Source: VRUE01 sp963714155 (GTDB lineage: Bacteria > Actinomycetota > Thermoleophilia > Solirubrobacterales > 70-9). From it: DNA of 64,000 nucleotides. The stretch is taken from assembly GCA_963714155.1 (NCBI GenBank), contig OY970236.1:1364001-1428000 (forward strand), in the 5' to 3' direction. The position numbers and the translations under genes are program-made. Within the stretch, counting starts at the first letter, position 1. Each line of letters starts with the position of its first letter. Shown one piece after another: positions 40,160 to 48,670 of the stretch. Below the pieces are notes generated by a model, which searched no databases, was not told where the DNA came from, and saw nothing but the letters and a program-made list of their open reading frames with translations.

Positions 40160-41716
40160 ATGGAACGCAAGTGGTGGACCCTCGGCGCCGTCTGCGTGGC
40201 GACGTTCATGCTGTTGCTCGACATCACCGTCGTCAACACGGCGTTGCCGGCGATCCAGAAGGACCTCGGCGGCAGCTTCTCCGATCTTCAGTGGGTGATC
40301 GATGCCTACGCGCTCTCGCTCGCCGCGCTCGTCCTCACCGCCGGCTCGCTGGCCGACCGCCTCGGCCGCCGCCGCGTCTTTGCGATCGGCCTCGCCGTCT
40401 TCTCGGTTGCCTCGCTGCTTTGCGCGCTGTCTCCGGATCCGACCTTCCTCAACCTCTCGCGCGCCCTGCAGGGCGTCGGCGGCGCGATCATGTTCGCCGT
40501 CTCGCTCGCCCTGGTCGCCCAGGAGTTCCCGGCGGGGCCTGAACGCGGCATGGCGATGGGCATCTACGGCGCCACGATCGGCATCGCCGTGGCGATCGGC
40601 CCGCTGGTCGGCGGCCTGCTCACCGATGGCCTCGGCTGGGAGTGGGTCTTCCTGATCAACGTGCCGATCGGGATCGCGGCGATCGCGGTCACCTACTGGA
40701 AGCTGGCCGAGTCGCGCGATCCCAACGCGACCCGGATCGACTGGGGTGGTCTGCTCACCTTCTCGAGCGCGCTCTTCCTGCTCGTCTTGGGACTGGTGCG
40801 CGGCAACGATGCGGGCTGGGGAAGCCCGACGATCGTCTCGCTCCTGGTTGGCGCCGGTGTGCTGCTTGCCGCCTTCGCCGTGATCGAGCAGCGGGTGCGC
40901 GAGCCGATGCTGCCGCTCTCGCTCTTCCGCCGCCGCGCCTTCACCGGCGTGCAGCTGGCTGCGTTTGCGGTCTCCGGCTCGATGTTCGCGCTCTTCCTCT
41001 ACCTGACGCTCTACCTGCAGAGCTTCCTCGGTTACTCGCCGATCGACGCCGGCCTGCGCTACCTGCCGATCACGATCGCCTCCTTCATCGTCGCGCCGCT
41101 GGCCGGCCTGGCGCTGGCCAAGGTGCAGGCCCGCTGGCTGATGAGCGCCGGTTTGGCCCTGACCGGCCTCGGCCTGCTGCTGATGGGTGGCCTCGGTGTC
41201 GACTCCGAGTGGACGGCGCTGCTGGCCGGCTTCGTGATCAGCGGCATCGGCGTCGGCCTGCTCAACCCGGTGATCGCCGACGTCGCGCTCAGCGTCGTGC
41301 CCAAAGAGCGCAGCGGCATGGCGGCCGGGATCAACGACACCTTCCGCCAGGTCGGGATCGCGGTCGGCATCGCCGCCTGGGGCGCGATCTTCCTCGGCGC
41401 CGGCGCCGCCAAGACCGAGGAGCTGGCCGGCAACGCGGTCAGCGAGGAGGAAGCGCGCGGGCTGGTCGAAGCGACTTCCTCGGGAGCGCTGCCGCAGGCG
41501 ATCGCCAACGTGCCCCAGCAGGCGCAGGCCAAGGTTCAGGCAGCGGCCGAACAGGGCTTCCTCCACGGCCTCAACGAGATCCTCCTGCTCGGTGCCCTGC
41601 TCTCCTTTGCCGGCGCGGCCGCGGCGCTGTGGATGGTCCGCGAGGGCGACATCGAGCGCGAGGAGGTCGTCGAAGGGGCCCCGTTGGAGGCCGAGCCGGA
41701 GCCGGCGGGGGCTTAG
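40160..41716 (+). CDS. DHA2-family MFS drug exporter
   Basis: A 518-residue membrane protein with 14 predicted helices. Motif A is GSLADRLGRRRVF, motif C is IGPLVGGLLTDGLGWEWVFLINVPIG, and the start LLLDITVVNTALPAIQKDL is typical of EmrB/QacA transporters. It exports hydrophobic toxic compounds with proton antiport. AGGAG precedes the ATG. It is divergent from and probably repressed by the MarR regulator. Confidence 0.93.
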   Translation: MERKWWTLGAVCVATFMLLLDITVVNTALPAIQKDLGGSFSDLQWVIDAYALSLAALVLTAGSLADRLGRRRVFAIGLAVFSVASLLCALSPDPTFLNLSRALQGVGGAIMFAVSLALVAQEFPAGPERGMAMGIYGATIGIAVAIGPLVGGLLTDGLGWEWVFLINVPIGIAAIAVTYWKLAESRDPNATRIDWGGLLTFSSALFLLVLGLVRGNDAGWGSPTIVSLLVGAGVLLAAFAVIEQRVREPMLPLSLFRRRAFTGVQLAAFAVSGSMFALFLYLTLYLQSFLGYSPIDAGLRYLPITIASFIVAPLAGLALAKVQARWLMSAGLALTGLGLLLMGGLGVDSEWTALLAGFVISGIGVGLLNPVIADVALSVVPKERSGMAAGINDTFRQVGIAVGIAAWGAIFLGAGAAKTEELAGNAVSEEEARGLVEATSSGALPQAIANVPQQAQAKVQAAAEQGFLHGLNEILLLGALLSFAGAAAALWMVREGDIEREEVVEGAPLEAEPEPAGA

Positions 41717-41796
41717 CGGCCTCACTCCGGGAAGGGCGTTAGGCTTCCGCGATCATCCTGAGCAGTACCAAGAAATTAATCGGTGCGTTTCTCATC

Positions 41797-42648
41797 GTGC
41801 TGACGGCGATCGCGCTGCCCGCCAGCGCGGCGCGCGCGGCTTCGATTGAGATCACGAGCTTCAGCGAGCAGCCGGGCGTGTCGATGACCGCCGGGATCAA
41901 CTACTCGTGGGACTCATGCAGCGGCAGCTGCTTCGGCGAATTCCTGCACGCCTACCTCACCGCTCCAGGAAGCACGTGCGTACAGGGGGGCGAACCCCTC
42001 GTCGCCTTCGAATCGCTGTCGAGCTCCGGTGGGACGGGCGCCCGCACGATCACGTTTCTGCCGCACGGACCCGAAGGTGATGTGCAGCTCTGCGCTCAGA
42101 TCGAGCGATGGGATTTGGTGTCCGGGCAGTTCCTCGTCGCCGCGGACACGGCGATCACGCACACCCAGGGGGAAATCCCGGCCAATATCTACAACTGCGC
42201 CAACTTCACCTACCAGGATGATGCCCAGGCCTATCTGCAGAAGTGGCCCACTGACCCGTCAAGGCTTGACGGAGACAACGACGGGATCGCCTGCGAGGAA
42301 CTGCCCCGACGGCCCCTGTTGACGAGCCCGGCGCCGGCGCCCCCTGTGCCGACCTTTCGCACCTACTTGGCCTGCTCGGTGAGCGCCCGGGCCGCGCCGG
42401 CAAGCAGTTGTGCGCGGCGTCAAAAGAAGGGTGCGTTCTTCCGCGCTTCCCAGGCGGTTCGCTACTCGCTCTGCGTGCGCTACCCCACCGGCAAAGAAAT
42501 CTGCGCGCGCAACCAGCAGGCCGAAGCGGGTGTCACCTATGTCAACAAGATCACCAGTGGCGTGCTGGGATCGCACAGGGTGAGGTGGCGAGTGGGAGGG
42601 CGGATCGTGGCGACGCGCTACCTCTCGGTGCGCGGCCACAGAGGCTGA
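41797..42648 (+). CDS. Secreted excalibur-domain protein
   Basis: At least 283 residues. An excalibur calcium-binding domain lies at about 130-170 (NCANFTYQDDAQAYLQKWP, then LDGDNDGIACEELP with the DxDxDG loop). A Cys-rich C-terminal domain follows. The frame from GTG 41797 begins in the middle of a signal peptide; read upstream it continues as SSTKKLIGAFLIVLTAIALPASA back to about 41758, where only CTG or ATC could start. Excalibur domains are found on extracellular nucleases and wall proteins. It follows the MFS gene by 80 bases but is probably separate. Confidence 0.72.
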   Translation: MLTAIALPASAARAASIEITSFSEQPGVSMTAGINYSWDSCSGSCFGEFLHAYLTAPGSTCVQGGEPLVAFESLSSSGGTGARTITFLPHGPEGDVQLCAQIERWDLVSGQFLVAADTAITHTQGEIPANIYNCANFTYQDDAQAYLQKWPTDPSRLDGDNDGIACEELPRRPLLTSPAPAPPVPTFRTYLACSVSARAAPASSCARRQKKGAFFRASQAVRYSLCVRYPTGKEICARNQQAEAGVTYVNKITSGVLGSHRVRWRVGGRIVATRYLSVRGHRG

Positions 42649-42704
42649 GCTCATCGGCTGCTGCGCTCGGTAGGGACTCAGAAATCGGGGTACTCGTTCC
42701 TGCA

Positions 42705-43664
42705 GTGGTCAGCGAGCACTCACACGAGTCCGACGGAAGCGCGCAAGCGCCCGGTGCTTGGGCGACGCTGAAGCGGACCGCCAGCGAGTTCCGCGAGGAC
42801 AACCTCACCGACTGGGCGGCGGCGCTCACCTACTACGGGCTGCTCTCGCTGTTTCCGGCGCTGATCGCGATCGTCTCCTTGCTGGGACTGTTCGGCGACC
42901 CGCGGACGACGACCTCGAGCTTGACCGAGATCATCACCTCGATCGGCCCGGAATCGGCGGCGCAGACCTTCGAAGGGCCGATCGACTCGGTCGTCTCCAA
43001 CCAGGGCGCCGCCGGCTTTGCCTTCGTTATCGGCCTTGCGGTGGCGCTGTGGTCGGCCTCCGGCTACATCGGCGCCTTCATCCGTGCCTCCAACGTGATC
43101 TACGAGACCGCGGAGGGGCGGCCATTCTGGAAGCTGCGCCCGCTGCAGCTGGCGGTGACGCTGGCGATGGTCGTGGCGATGGCATTGCTCGCGCTCGGCC
43201 TCGTGCTCACCGGACCGATCGTCGAAGCGGTGGCCGATCCGGTCGGCCTCAGCGGCACCGCGGTCGATGTCTGGAGCATCGCCAAGTGGCCGGTGATGGT
43301 GGCGGTCTTCGTGCTCATGGTCGACCTCCTCTACTACGCCGCGCCGAACGCGAAGCTGCGCGGCTTTCGCTGGGTGACGCCGGGCTGCCTGGTGGCGATG
43401 GTCGCCTGGGCGGTCGCCTCGGCTGCCTTCGCCACCTACGTCGCCAACTTCGGCTCCTACGACAAGACCTACGGCACGCTCGGCGGCCTGGTCGCGCTGC
43501 TGGTCTGGCTCTGGATCAGCAACCTGGCGATCCTCTTCGGCCACCAGCTGAATGCCGAGCGCGAGCGCAGTGCCGAGATCGAGGAGGGCACGCCGCGGGC
43601 CGAGCAGGAGATCCAGCTCGAGCCGCGCCAGGCGCCCGAGGAGCAAGGGAGCCAATCGGCTTAA
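42705..43664 (+). CDS. YihY-family inner-membrane protein
   Basis: About 319 residues of the YihY/UPF0761 family (once called ribonuclease BN). It has NLTDWAAALTYYGLLSLFPALIAIVSLLG, six hydrophobic helices and the closing TYGTLGGLVALLVWLWISNLAILFGHQLNAERER. The family function is not established. I start at GTG 42705; the ribosome site is poor and a start up to 30 codons upstream cannot be excluded. Confidence 0.85.
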   Translation: MVSEHSHESDGSAQAPGAWATLKRTASEFREDNLTDWAAALTYYGLLSLFPALIAIVSLLGLFGDPRTTTSSLTEIITSIGPESAAQTFEGPIDSVVSNQGAAGFAFVIGLAVALWSASGYIGAFIRASNVIYETAEGRPFWKLRPLQLAVTLAMVVAMALLALGLVLTGPIVEAVADPVGLSGTAVDVWSIAKWPVMVAVFVLMVDLLYYAAPNAKLRGFRWVTPGCLVAMVAWAVASAAFATYVANFGSYDKTYGTLGGLVALLVWLWISNLAILFGHQLNAERERSAEIEEGTPRAEQEIQLEPRQAPEEQGSQSA

Positions 43665-43673
43665 GATCCAAGT

Positions 43674-43943
43674 ATGTGCAGAAACATCAAAACTCTCTAC
43701 AACTTCGATCCGCCCGCCAAAGAGGACGAGGTCAACGCCGCGGCGCTGCAGTACGTGCGCAAGATCAGCGGCTTTACGAAACCGTCGCAGGCGAACGCCG
43801 AGGCCTTCGAGCAGGCGGTCGAGGAAGTCGCCGAGGTATCGGCGCGATTGCTGGACCGCCTGGTCACCGCGGCAGCGCCGAAGGACCGCGAGGTCGAGGC
43901 GGCCAAGCGCCGCGCGCGCTCCGAACAGCGCTTCGCTGCCTAG
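43674..43943 (+). CDS. DUF2277 family protein
   Basis: An 89-residue protein, a near-canonical DUF2277: MCRNIKTLYNFDPPAKEDEV, ALQYVRKISGFTKPSQANAEAF, then a helical end. Function unknown; members are small cytoplasmic proteins found across actinobacteria. It starts 10 bases after the YihY stop and is probably cotranscribed. Confidence 0.9.
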   Translation: MCRNIKTLYNFDPPAKEDEVNAAALQYVRKISGFTKPSQANAEAFEQAVEEVAEVSARLLDRLVTAAAPKDREVEAAKRRARSEQRFAA

Positions 43944-43946
43944 TCG

Positions 43947-46907
43947 CTATTTGGTCGCGGTCAGCGTCGCCGTGGTGTAGGCGGTGCCTTCTTGGGCTGC
44001 TGCGGTGATCGTTTCGGTGAAGTTGCCCGAAGATTTGGAGGTGAAGGTGAAGCTGGTCGCCGATTCGGCGGCGCCGGTGGCGGGGATCGCCAGCGGGCTG
44101 CCGCTGATCGTGCCGCTGCCGGTGGTGACGGTGACTTTGGCCGAGTGGCCGGTGCCGACCGCGTTGACGGTGTTGCCGACGCTGTCGGTGACGGCGACCC
44201 TCGCTTTCACCGTGCCGCTGTTGCCAAGGCCGGTCAGCGTGCAGGTGAAGAGGCAGTTGGAGCCGAGGGCGCCGGCGCTGATGTTGATGTTGGTGATGCC
44301 CCAGCGCGCCGCGGTGCCGACGGAGACGGTTACCGCCAGCGGGGTGGCATTGGAGATCGTGCCGTCGCTGACGGTGATGTTGGCCGGGCCGGCCAGGTTG
44401 AGCTTCATCGTGCCGTTTTTGGTCGAGGTGGCAGTGGCTACACCGGCGGTGAAGGTGATTGAAGTGGCGGTGCCGAAGTTGACGGCGGTGCCGGAGGTAT
44501 TGGCGATCGTCGGCAGGGCGCCGCTGGGGCTCGCTGCGGCGCCGGAGAAGGTGAGGTTCTTGGCGCCCGTGTAGGCGGTGACCGTGTTTTCGTAGGGGTC
44601 CTTGGCGGTGATCGTGAGGATGTTGGCGGCGGCGGCGACCGGCGTGGTCGTGGCGGCGGCGAGCAGGAACTTCGAGGCCGTCGTCGCCACCGTCAGCGTG
44701 ACGTTCGCGGTGGTGAAGACGCCGTCGCTGACATTGATGCTGGTGGAGCCGCCTTTGTAGAGCTTCATCGCGCCGTTTTTGCCGGATGAGACAGTGGCGA
44801 CGCCGGCGCTGAAGGTGATCGTCGTCGCGGTGCCGAAGGCGACGTCGGTCCCGGAAGAGTCCGAGACCGTGGGCTTGGTTTCGTTGGGGCTGGCTGCGGC
44901 CCCGGCGAAGGTGAGGCTTTTGGCGCCGGTGTAGGAAGTCGCGACGTTGCCGTAGGTGTCCTGGGCGGTGGTGGTGAGGTTGTCCGCCGCGCCCGCCGCG
45001 GGAGTGGGGGTGGCGGCCGTGAGCGTGAGTTTCGAGGCCGCCGCGGCAGTTACGTTCACACTCAAGCCAGATCCGTTGGAGATCGTGCCGTCGCTGACGA
45101 CGATGCTCGCTTCCTCGGCGTCGTAGAGTTTCATTACACCGTTTTTGGAGGAGGAGACAGTGGCGACTCCGGCGCTGAAGGTGATCGCGGTTGCCGTGCC
45201 AAAGGCGACGCCCGTGGTGGAGCTGCTGTTGGTCACGGTCGGTTTGGTGCTGTTGGGACTCGCCGAGGCACCGGAGAAGGTGAGGTTCTTGGTGCCGGTG
45301 TAGGAGGTGGCCGTGTTTTCGTAGGCGTCGAGGGCGGTGATCGTGAGGTTGACGGAAGCTCCCGCCGTTGGAGTCGTCGTCGAGGCGGCAAGCAGGAGTC
45401 GCGTGGCGGTGGTGCCGACGGTGACGACCAGCGCGGTGGGGGTGAGGAGGGTGCCGTCGCTGGCTTTGAGGTTGGTCGTGCCGCCCTTGTAGAGCTCCAT
45501 CGCGCCGTTTTTGCCGGCGGTGACTGACGACACACCGGCGCTGAAGTCGATCGCCGTGGGGCTGCCGAACGCCACCTCGGTCCCGGCAGAGTTCGAGACC
45601 GTGGGCGCGGTTCCATCGGGGCTGGCGAAGGCTTCGGAGAAGATGAGGTTGTGCGAGCCGGTGTACGTGGTCGCCGTGTTCCCGTAGGCGTCCTGGGCGG
45701 TGATGGTGAGGTTGTCGGCTGCGCCCGCCGCGGGCGTGGCGGTGGCTGCCGTGAGCACGAACTTGGCCGCGGCCGCCGGCGAAACCGTCGCTGCCAGCGG
45801 CGCCAGGCTCGTGATCGAGCTCTCGCTGACGGAGATGCTCGGCGACTCCGCTTTGTAGAGGGTCATCGCGCCGTTTTTGCCGGAAGTGACGGTGGCCACG
45901 CCGGCGCTGAAGGTGAGGGCGGTGGCAGTGCCGAAGGCGATCGCGCTGCCAGAGCTGTTGGTGACGGTCGGTTTGTTGACGCCGATGACGGCCGCTCCGG
46001 AGAAGGTGAGGTTGTGCGAGCCGGTGTAGGCGGTCGCGAGGTTGCCGTAGACATCGATGGCGGTGATCGTGAGGTTGTCGGCTTCGCCCGCCGTGGGCGT
46101 GGTGGTCGCCGCCGCGAGCGAGAATTTCGCCGCTGTGGCGGGCGCAACCGTCACCGCCAATGGCGTTTCGGTGGAGATCGTGCCGTCGCTCACCTCCAGG
46201 TTCGTTTTACCGCTCGAGTAGAGCTTCATCGCGCCATTTTTGGACGAGGAGACCGTTGCAACGCCGGCGCTGAAGGTCAGTGCGGTGGCGGCCCCAAAGG
46301 CGATCGGGGTGCCAGCGCTGTCGGCAACGGTCGGCGCGGTCCCATTGGGACTGGCTGAGGCGCCGCTGAAGGTGAGGCCGTGCGAGTCGATGTAGGAGGT
46401 GACGGTGCTCCCTTTTGCATCCTTCGCCGTGATCGTCAGGTTGTCGGCGGCGCCGGCGGTCGGCGTCAGCGAGGCGGCGCCGAGGACGAAGTGATCGGCC
46501 GGGCCGACCGTTACCGTCGCTGCTTTGGCCGAGCTGCTCGCTGTCCAGGAGCGCCACTTGGCGGTGACGACGTAGGTGTAGGTGCCGGGTTCGAGCCCGA
46601 TGTCGGTGCAAGTCGTCACGATCAGGGTCGGGGAGCAGCCACCGTCGGCGCCACCGCCGTTGCGCGAGACGGAGTAGGTGACCGTGCCTGGGCCCGGGGC
46701 CGTGACGGCGTCCCAGCTCAAGACGACGGCCCCACCCGCCTGCGCCGTGGCGGCGAGCGTGGGTTTGGCGATCTGCGAGATGCCCGTTGGGGTGCTGGCG
46801 CCGGAACCGGTCGTGGTGAAGTAGGCGACGGCGGTGCCGGCCGCCGTCAGGGCCAGCAGGGCGAAGGTGACGATCCCGGCGACGCCGTTCGGGAGCAGCC
46901 GTCTCAT
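43947..46907 (-). CDS. Large secreted surface protein with six tandem Ig-like repeats
   Basis: About 986 residues. The signal region (IVTFALLALTAAGTAVAYFTTTGSG) has the A-x-FT-x-GSG ending of SipW/TasA-type signal peptides. A fibronectin-III-like domain follows (about 50-150), then six repeats of about 120 residues, each with NLTITAxDAYGN, TYTGSHNLTFSGA, PTVTNSSGT, ALTFSAGVATVSSGKNGAMKLY and ISVSDGTIS, and a degenerate seventh at the C-terminus with two Cys. It is probably a filament or adhesin. I start at ATG 46907, forming an ATGA overlap with the upstream gene. Confidence 0.85.
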   Translation of the reverse strand: MRRLLPNGVAGIVTFALLALTAAGTAVAYFTTTGSGASTPTGISQIAKPTLAATAQAGGAVVLSWDAVTAPGPGTVTYSVSRNGGGADGGCSPTLIVTTCTDIGLEPGTYTYVVTAKWRSWTASSSAKAATVTVGPADHFVLGAASLTPTAGAADNLTITAKDAKGSTVTSYIDSHGLTFSGASASPNGTAPTVADSAGTPIAFGAATALTFSAGVATVSSSKNGAMKLYSSGKTNLEVSDGTISTETPLAVTVAPATAAKFSLAAATTTPTAGEADNLTITAIDVYGNLATAYTGSHNLTFSGAAVIGVNKPTVTNSSGSAIAFGTATALTFSAGVATVTSGKNGAMTLYKAESPSISVSESSITSLAPLAATVSPAAAAKFVLTAATATPAAGAADNLTITAQDAYGNTATTYTGSHNLIFSEAFASPDGTAPTVSNSAGTEVAFGSPTAIDFSAGVSSVTAGKNGAMELYKGGTTNLKASDGTLLTPTALVVTVGTTATRLLLAASTTTPTAGASVNLTITALDAYENTATSYTGTKNLTFSGASASPNSTKPTVTNSSSTTGVAFGTATAITFSAGVATVSSSKNGVMKLYDAEEASIVVSDGTISNGSGLSVNVTAAAASKLTLTAATPTPAAGAADNLTTTAQDTYGNVATSYTGAKSLTFAGAAASPNETKPTVSDSSGTDVAFGTATTITFSAGVATVSSGKNGAMKLYKGGSTSINVSDGVFTTANVTLTVATTASKFLLAAATTTPVAAAANILTITAKDPYENTVTAYTGAKNLTFSGAAASPSGALPTIANTSGTAVNFGTATSITFTAGVATATSTKNGTMKLNLAGPANITVSDGTISNATPLAVTVSVGTAARWGITNINISAGALGSNCLFTCTLTGLGNSGTVKARVAVTDSVGNTVNAVGTGHSAKVTVTTGSGTISGSPLAIPATGAAESATSFTFTSKSSGNFTETITAAAQEGTAYTTATLTATK
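44320..46500 (-). repeat. Six about 363-bp coding tandem repeats
   Basis: The six Ig-like units of the surface protein are also clear at the DNA level, with about 363 bases per unit and blocks such as GCGCCGTTTTTGCCGG (plus strand) in several copies. Borders are approximate. Repeats 2 and 3 share the SHNL(T/I)FS block, repeats 4 to 6 share TGTKNL/TGAKNL. Confidence 0.8.
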
Positions 46908-47647
46908 CCTCGGGCCGTCCCGGAGAAGGCCAGCGGGAACTGGGTCCGCTGGCAAGCGTCCTGGTTCACGGGCAGGTCACGCAAGGCGATCGACGGGGCG
47001 GAGGCGCCCGGCGCCGGCAGGCTGACCGAACCGCTGGCGGGCACCTTGATCGGGGCCGCGCTCGAGGCGCTGGAGCCGGAGAGGATGAGGTTCTCCGCGC
47101 TGGCGCAGCCGGCCGGATCGGCCGTTGCCTTGACTTGCAGACTGGTGACGAGGATCGGCACCGGGTTGGGATTGGTGATCAGCAGCGGTAGCGGTTGCGC
47201 GGGAGCGCCCGGATAAAGAGCACCGAGGCCGGCGAGCTGGGGCTGGATCGAGAAGTTCATTGGTTCCAGCACCCGCCAGCGGAAGCGAGCGGCTTTGCTG
47301 CGCCGTCCCCGCGTGCCGAGGGCACGGACCGAGAAGCTGTGGCTGCCGACCGCGAGCTTGCTGTAGCTGGCCGGTGCCTGGCAGGCGGTCCAGACCCGGG
47401 CGTCGAGGCGGCACTGGAAGCGCGGCCTGCCACCGCGGACCGTGAAGCTGAACTTGGCGTTGTTCGAGGTGGCCAGTTTGTCGGGATGCATGGTGATTTT
47501 GGGCTTGGGCAGTGACCCGCTTGCCTGGCTCCGCTCTCGGGTGGGAGCGGAGCCAGGGATCGGGCTTCTGGGGGAAGCGGCGTAGGCGACGGCGCCGAGG
47601 CCGGCGATGGTGGCCAGCACGGCGAGCACGCCGTGAGTGGTGCGCAT
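46904..47647 (-). CDS. Secreted protein of a SipW-type surface operon
   Basis: A 247-residue exported protein with a signal peptide near residues 5-24. The middle has an Ig-like segment (FSFTVRGGRPRFQCRLDARVW, then HSFSVRALGTRG). The C-terminal half carries PLLITNPNPVPILVTSLQVKA and ends near VNQDACQRTQFPLAFSG, a motif shared with the upstream small protein (TNQDACQGATLTLHL). Middle gene of a three-gene operon; the next gene starts inside its stop codon (ATGA). Function unknown, probably structural. Confidence 0.72.
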   Translation of the reverse strand: MRTTHGVLAVLATIAGLGAVAYAASPRSPIPGSAPTRERSQASGSLPKPKITMHPDKLATSNNAKFSFTVRGGRPRFQCRLDARVWTACQAPASYSKLAVGSHSFSVRALGTRGRRSKAARFRWRVLEPMNFSIQPQLAGLGALYPGAPAQPLPLLITNPNPVPILVTSLQVKATADPAGCASAENLILSGSSASSAAPIKVPASGSVSLPAPGASAPSIALRDLPVNQDACQRTQFPLAFSGTARG

Positions 47648-47668
47648 GGCCGTCCGACCCTTTGGGAC

Positions 47669-48139
47669 TTAGTTGTTGGTCAGGTGCAGCGTCAACGTCG
47701 CACCCTGGCAGGCATCCTGGTTGGTGCCCGTTTCGTTCATCGTCAGCGTTCCGGTGGCGGCCACGCTCTGGCCGTTGCCCGGGTTGATCACCTGGTTGAC
47801 CGGAACGGCCGCCATCGTGAAGTCCGGGTTGCCGCCGGAGATCGTGGTGCTGCAGGTCGAGTGACCGGAATCAACCGAGATGCTGGTGAGGCTGACGGTG
47901 CCGACCCGCTGAACGCCCGATGACGGGTTGTCGACGGTGAAGGAGACCGGTGAGGACGAGCCCGGGTAGAGGCTCGAGGAGATCGTCGCGTGCAGCGTCA
48001 CTGCGGAACTAGAACCGACGGTTGCGGTGCCGGTGCCCGACCCGCTTGACGTGAAGTACGCAATCGCGGCGCCGGTCACCGCAAGAGCGCAGGCACAGCC
48101 GAGTGCGACAAGCGCCCTCTTCTTGGTGGTCCAGCGCAT
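47669..48139 (-). CDS. Secreted SipW-signal protein
   Basis: A 156-residue protein. The signal (ALVALGCACALAVTGAAIAYFTSSGSGTG) ends in the AYFTSSGSG motif seen in SipW/TasA-type exported filament proteins. The mature beta-rich part has VTLHATISSSLYPGSSSPVSFTVDN and ends with the NQDACQG-L-L motif. A strong GGGGAAGAA ribosome site precedes the ATG. It is first of the three surface genes; no sipW-like peptidase is visible in the window. Confidence 0.75.
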   Translation of the reverse strand: MRWTTKKRALVALGCACALAVTGAAIAYFTSSGSGTGTATVGSSSAVTLHATISSSLYPGSSSPVSFTVDNPSSGVQRVGTVSLTSISVDSGHSTCSTTISGGNPDFTMAAVPVNQVINPGNGQSVAATGTLTMNETGTNQDACQGATLTLHLTNN

Positions 48140-48301
48140 TTCTTCCCCCTAATTATTTGATTGACAAATCGGAGCCTTGACTCCGCAGGGGGGCATCGAC
48201 GGATGACGTAGGCGCCTTAAGCCTGCAAGGGCAGACAGGTTTTTTTGGCCTTGTCCACTTCGTATAACGACTTTTTGAGCTGCAAAAGTCCCGTAAATCG
48301 G
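48140..48301 (-). other. Leader region of the surface-protein operon
   Basis: The 162 bases between the DUF1508 stop and the first surface gene contain an A-run, a CTTGCAGGCTTAAGGCGCC stretch and the strong ribosome site. I see no sequence that I can match to a known riboswitch. It probably holds the operon promoter. Confidence 0.35.
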
Positions 48302-48538
48302 CTAGTTGTGGGCGAGCTCGCGGTCGATGATCGCGCTCAGGGCATCGCTGACGCCATCGGCCGGAGTACCTGAAATCTGGGCACTCGAAGCCGCGCCGCG
48401 CACGTTTTCGGCGGCCCTCAAAGCGTGCCAGTGCGAGTCAAACGACTCGCCGGCCGTGGCGACCGTGCGGCCATCGGCGCCGAGCAGGCGCCAGCGCCAC
48501 TTCCCAACCAGGTCTTCATATGCGTCGAATTGCGGCAT
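48302..48538 (-). CDS. DUF1508 (YegP-type) small protein
   Basis: A 78-residue protein with the single DUF1508 repeat: KWRWRLLGADGRTVATAGESF followed by SHWHALRAAENVRG. Members are small, soluble and of unknown function; E. coli YegP is a double repeat. I start at ATG 48538, with AGAGGAG upstream. About 20 bases before the start codon lies a GGAAC-GTAT-GTTCG sequence resembling an actinobacterial LexA box. Confidence 0.8.
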   Translation of the reverse strand: MPQFDAYEDLVGKWRWRLLGADGRTVATAGESFDSHWHALRAAENVRGAASSAQISGTPADGVSDALSAIIDRELAHN

Positions 48539-48559
48539 CGTTGCTCCTCTGATCGAATG

Positions 48560-48573
48560 GGAACGTATGTTCG
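48560..48573 (-). promoter_or_regulatory. Candidate LexA (SOS) box
   Basis: GGAACGTATGTTCG matches the actinobacterial SOS consensus CGAAC-N4-GTTCG at all but the first base. It is positioned about 20 bases upstream of the DUF1508 start. Confidence 0.45.
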
Positions 48574-48628
48574 CATAGCGATCGGCGGCAAAAAGAATCA
48601 GCCGAGTGAGCACTTTCGATAGCGTGGC

Positions 48629-48649
48629 GCACTTACCCGGCGTAAGTGC
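48629..48649. promoter_or_regulatory. Palindromic operator before the MFS gene
   Basis: GCACTTAC and GTAAGTGC (8-bp arms) flank CCGGC, 22 bases before the ATG of the MFS gene. The size and position fit a repressor site; no regulator gene is adjacent. Confidence 0.5.
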
Positions 48650-48670
48650 CTCGCCCGAGCAGGAGATCGC

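Noticed and set aside
48140..48301. Cyclic-di-GMP or other known riboswitch
   Set aside because: No match by eye to conserved cores; kept only as an unassigned leader.
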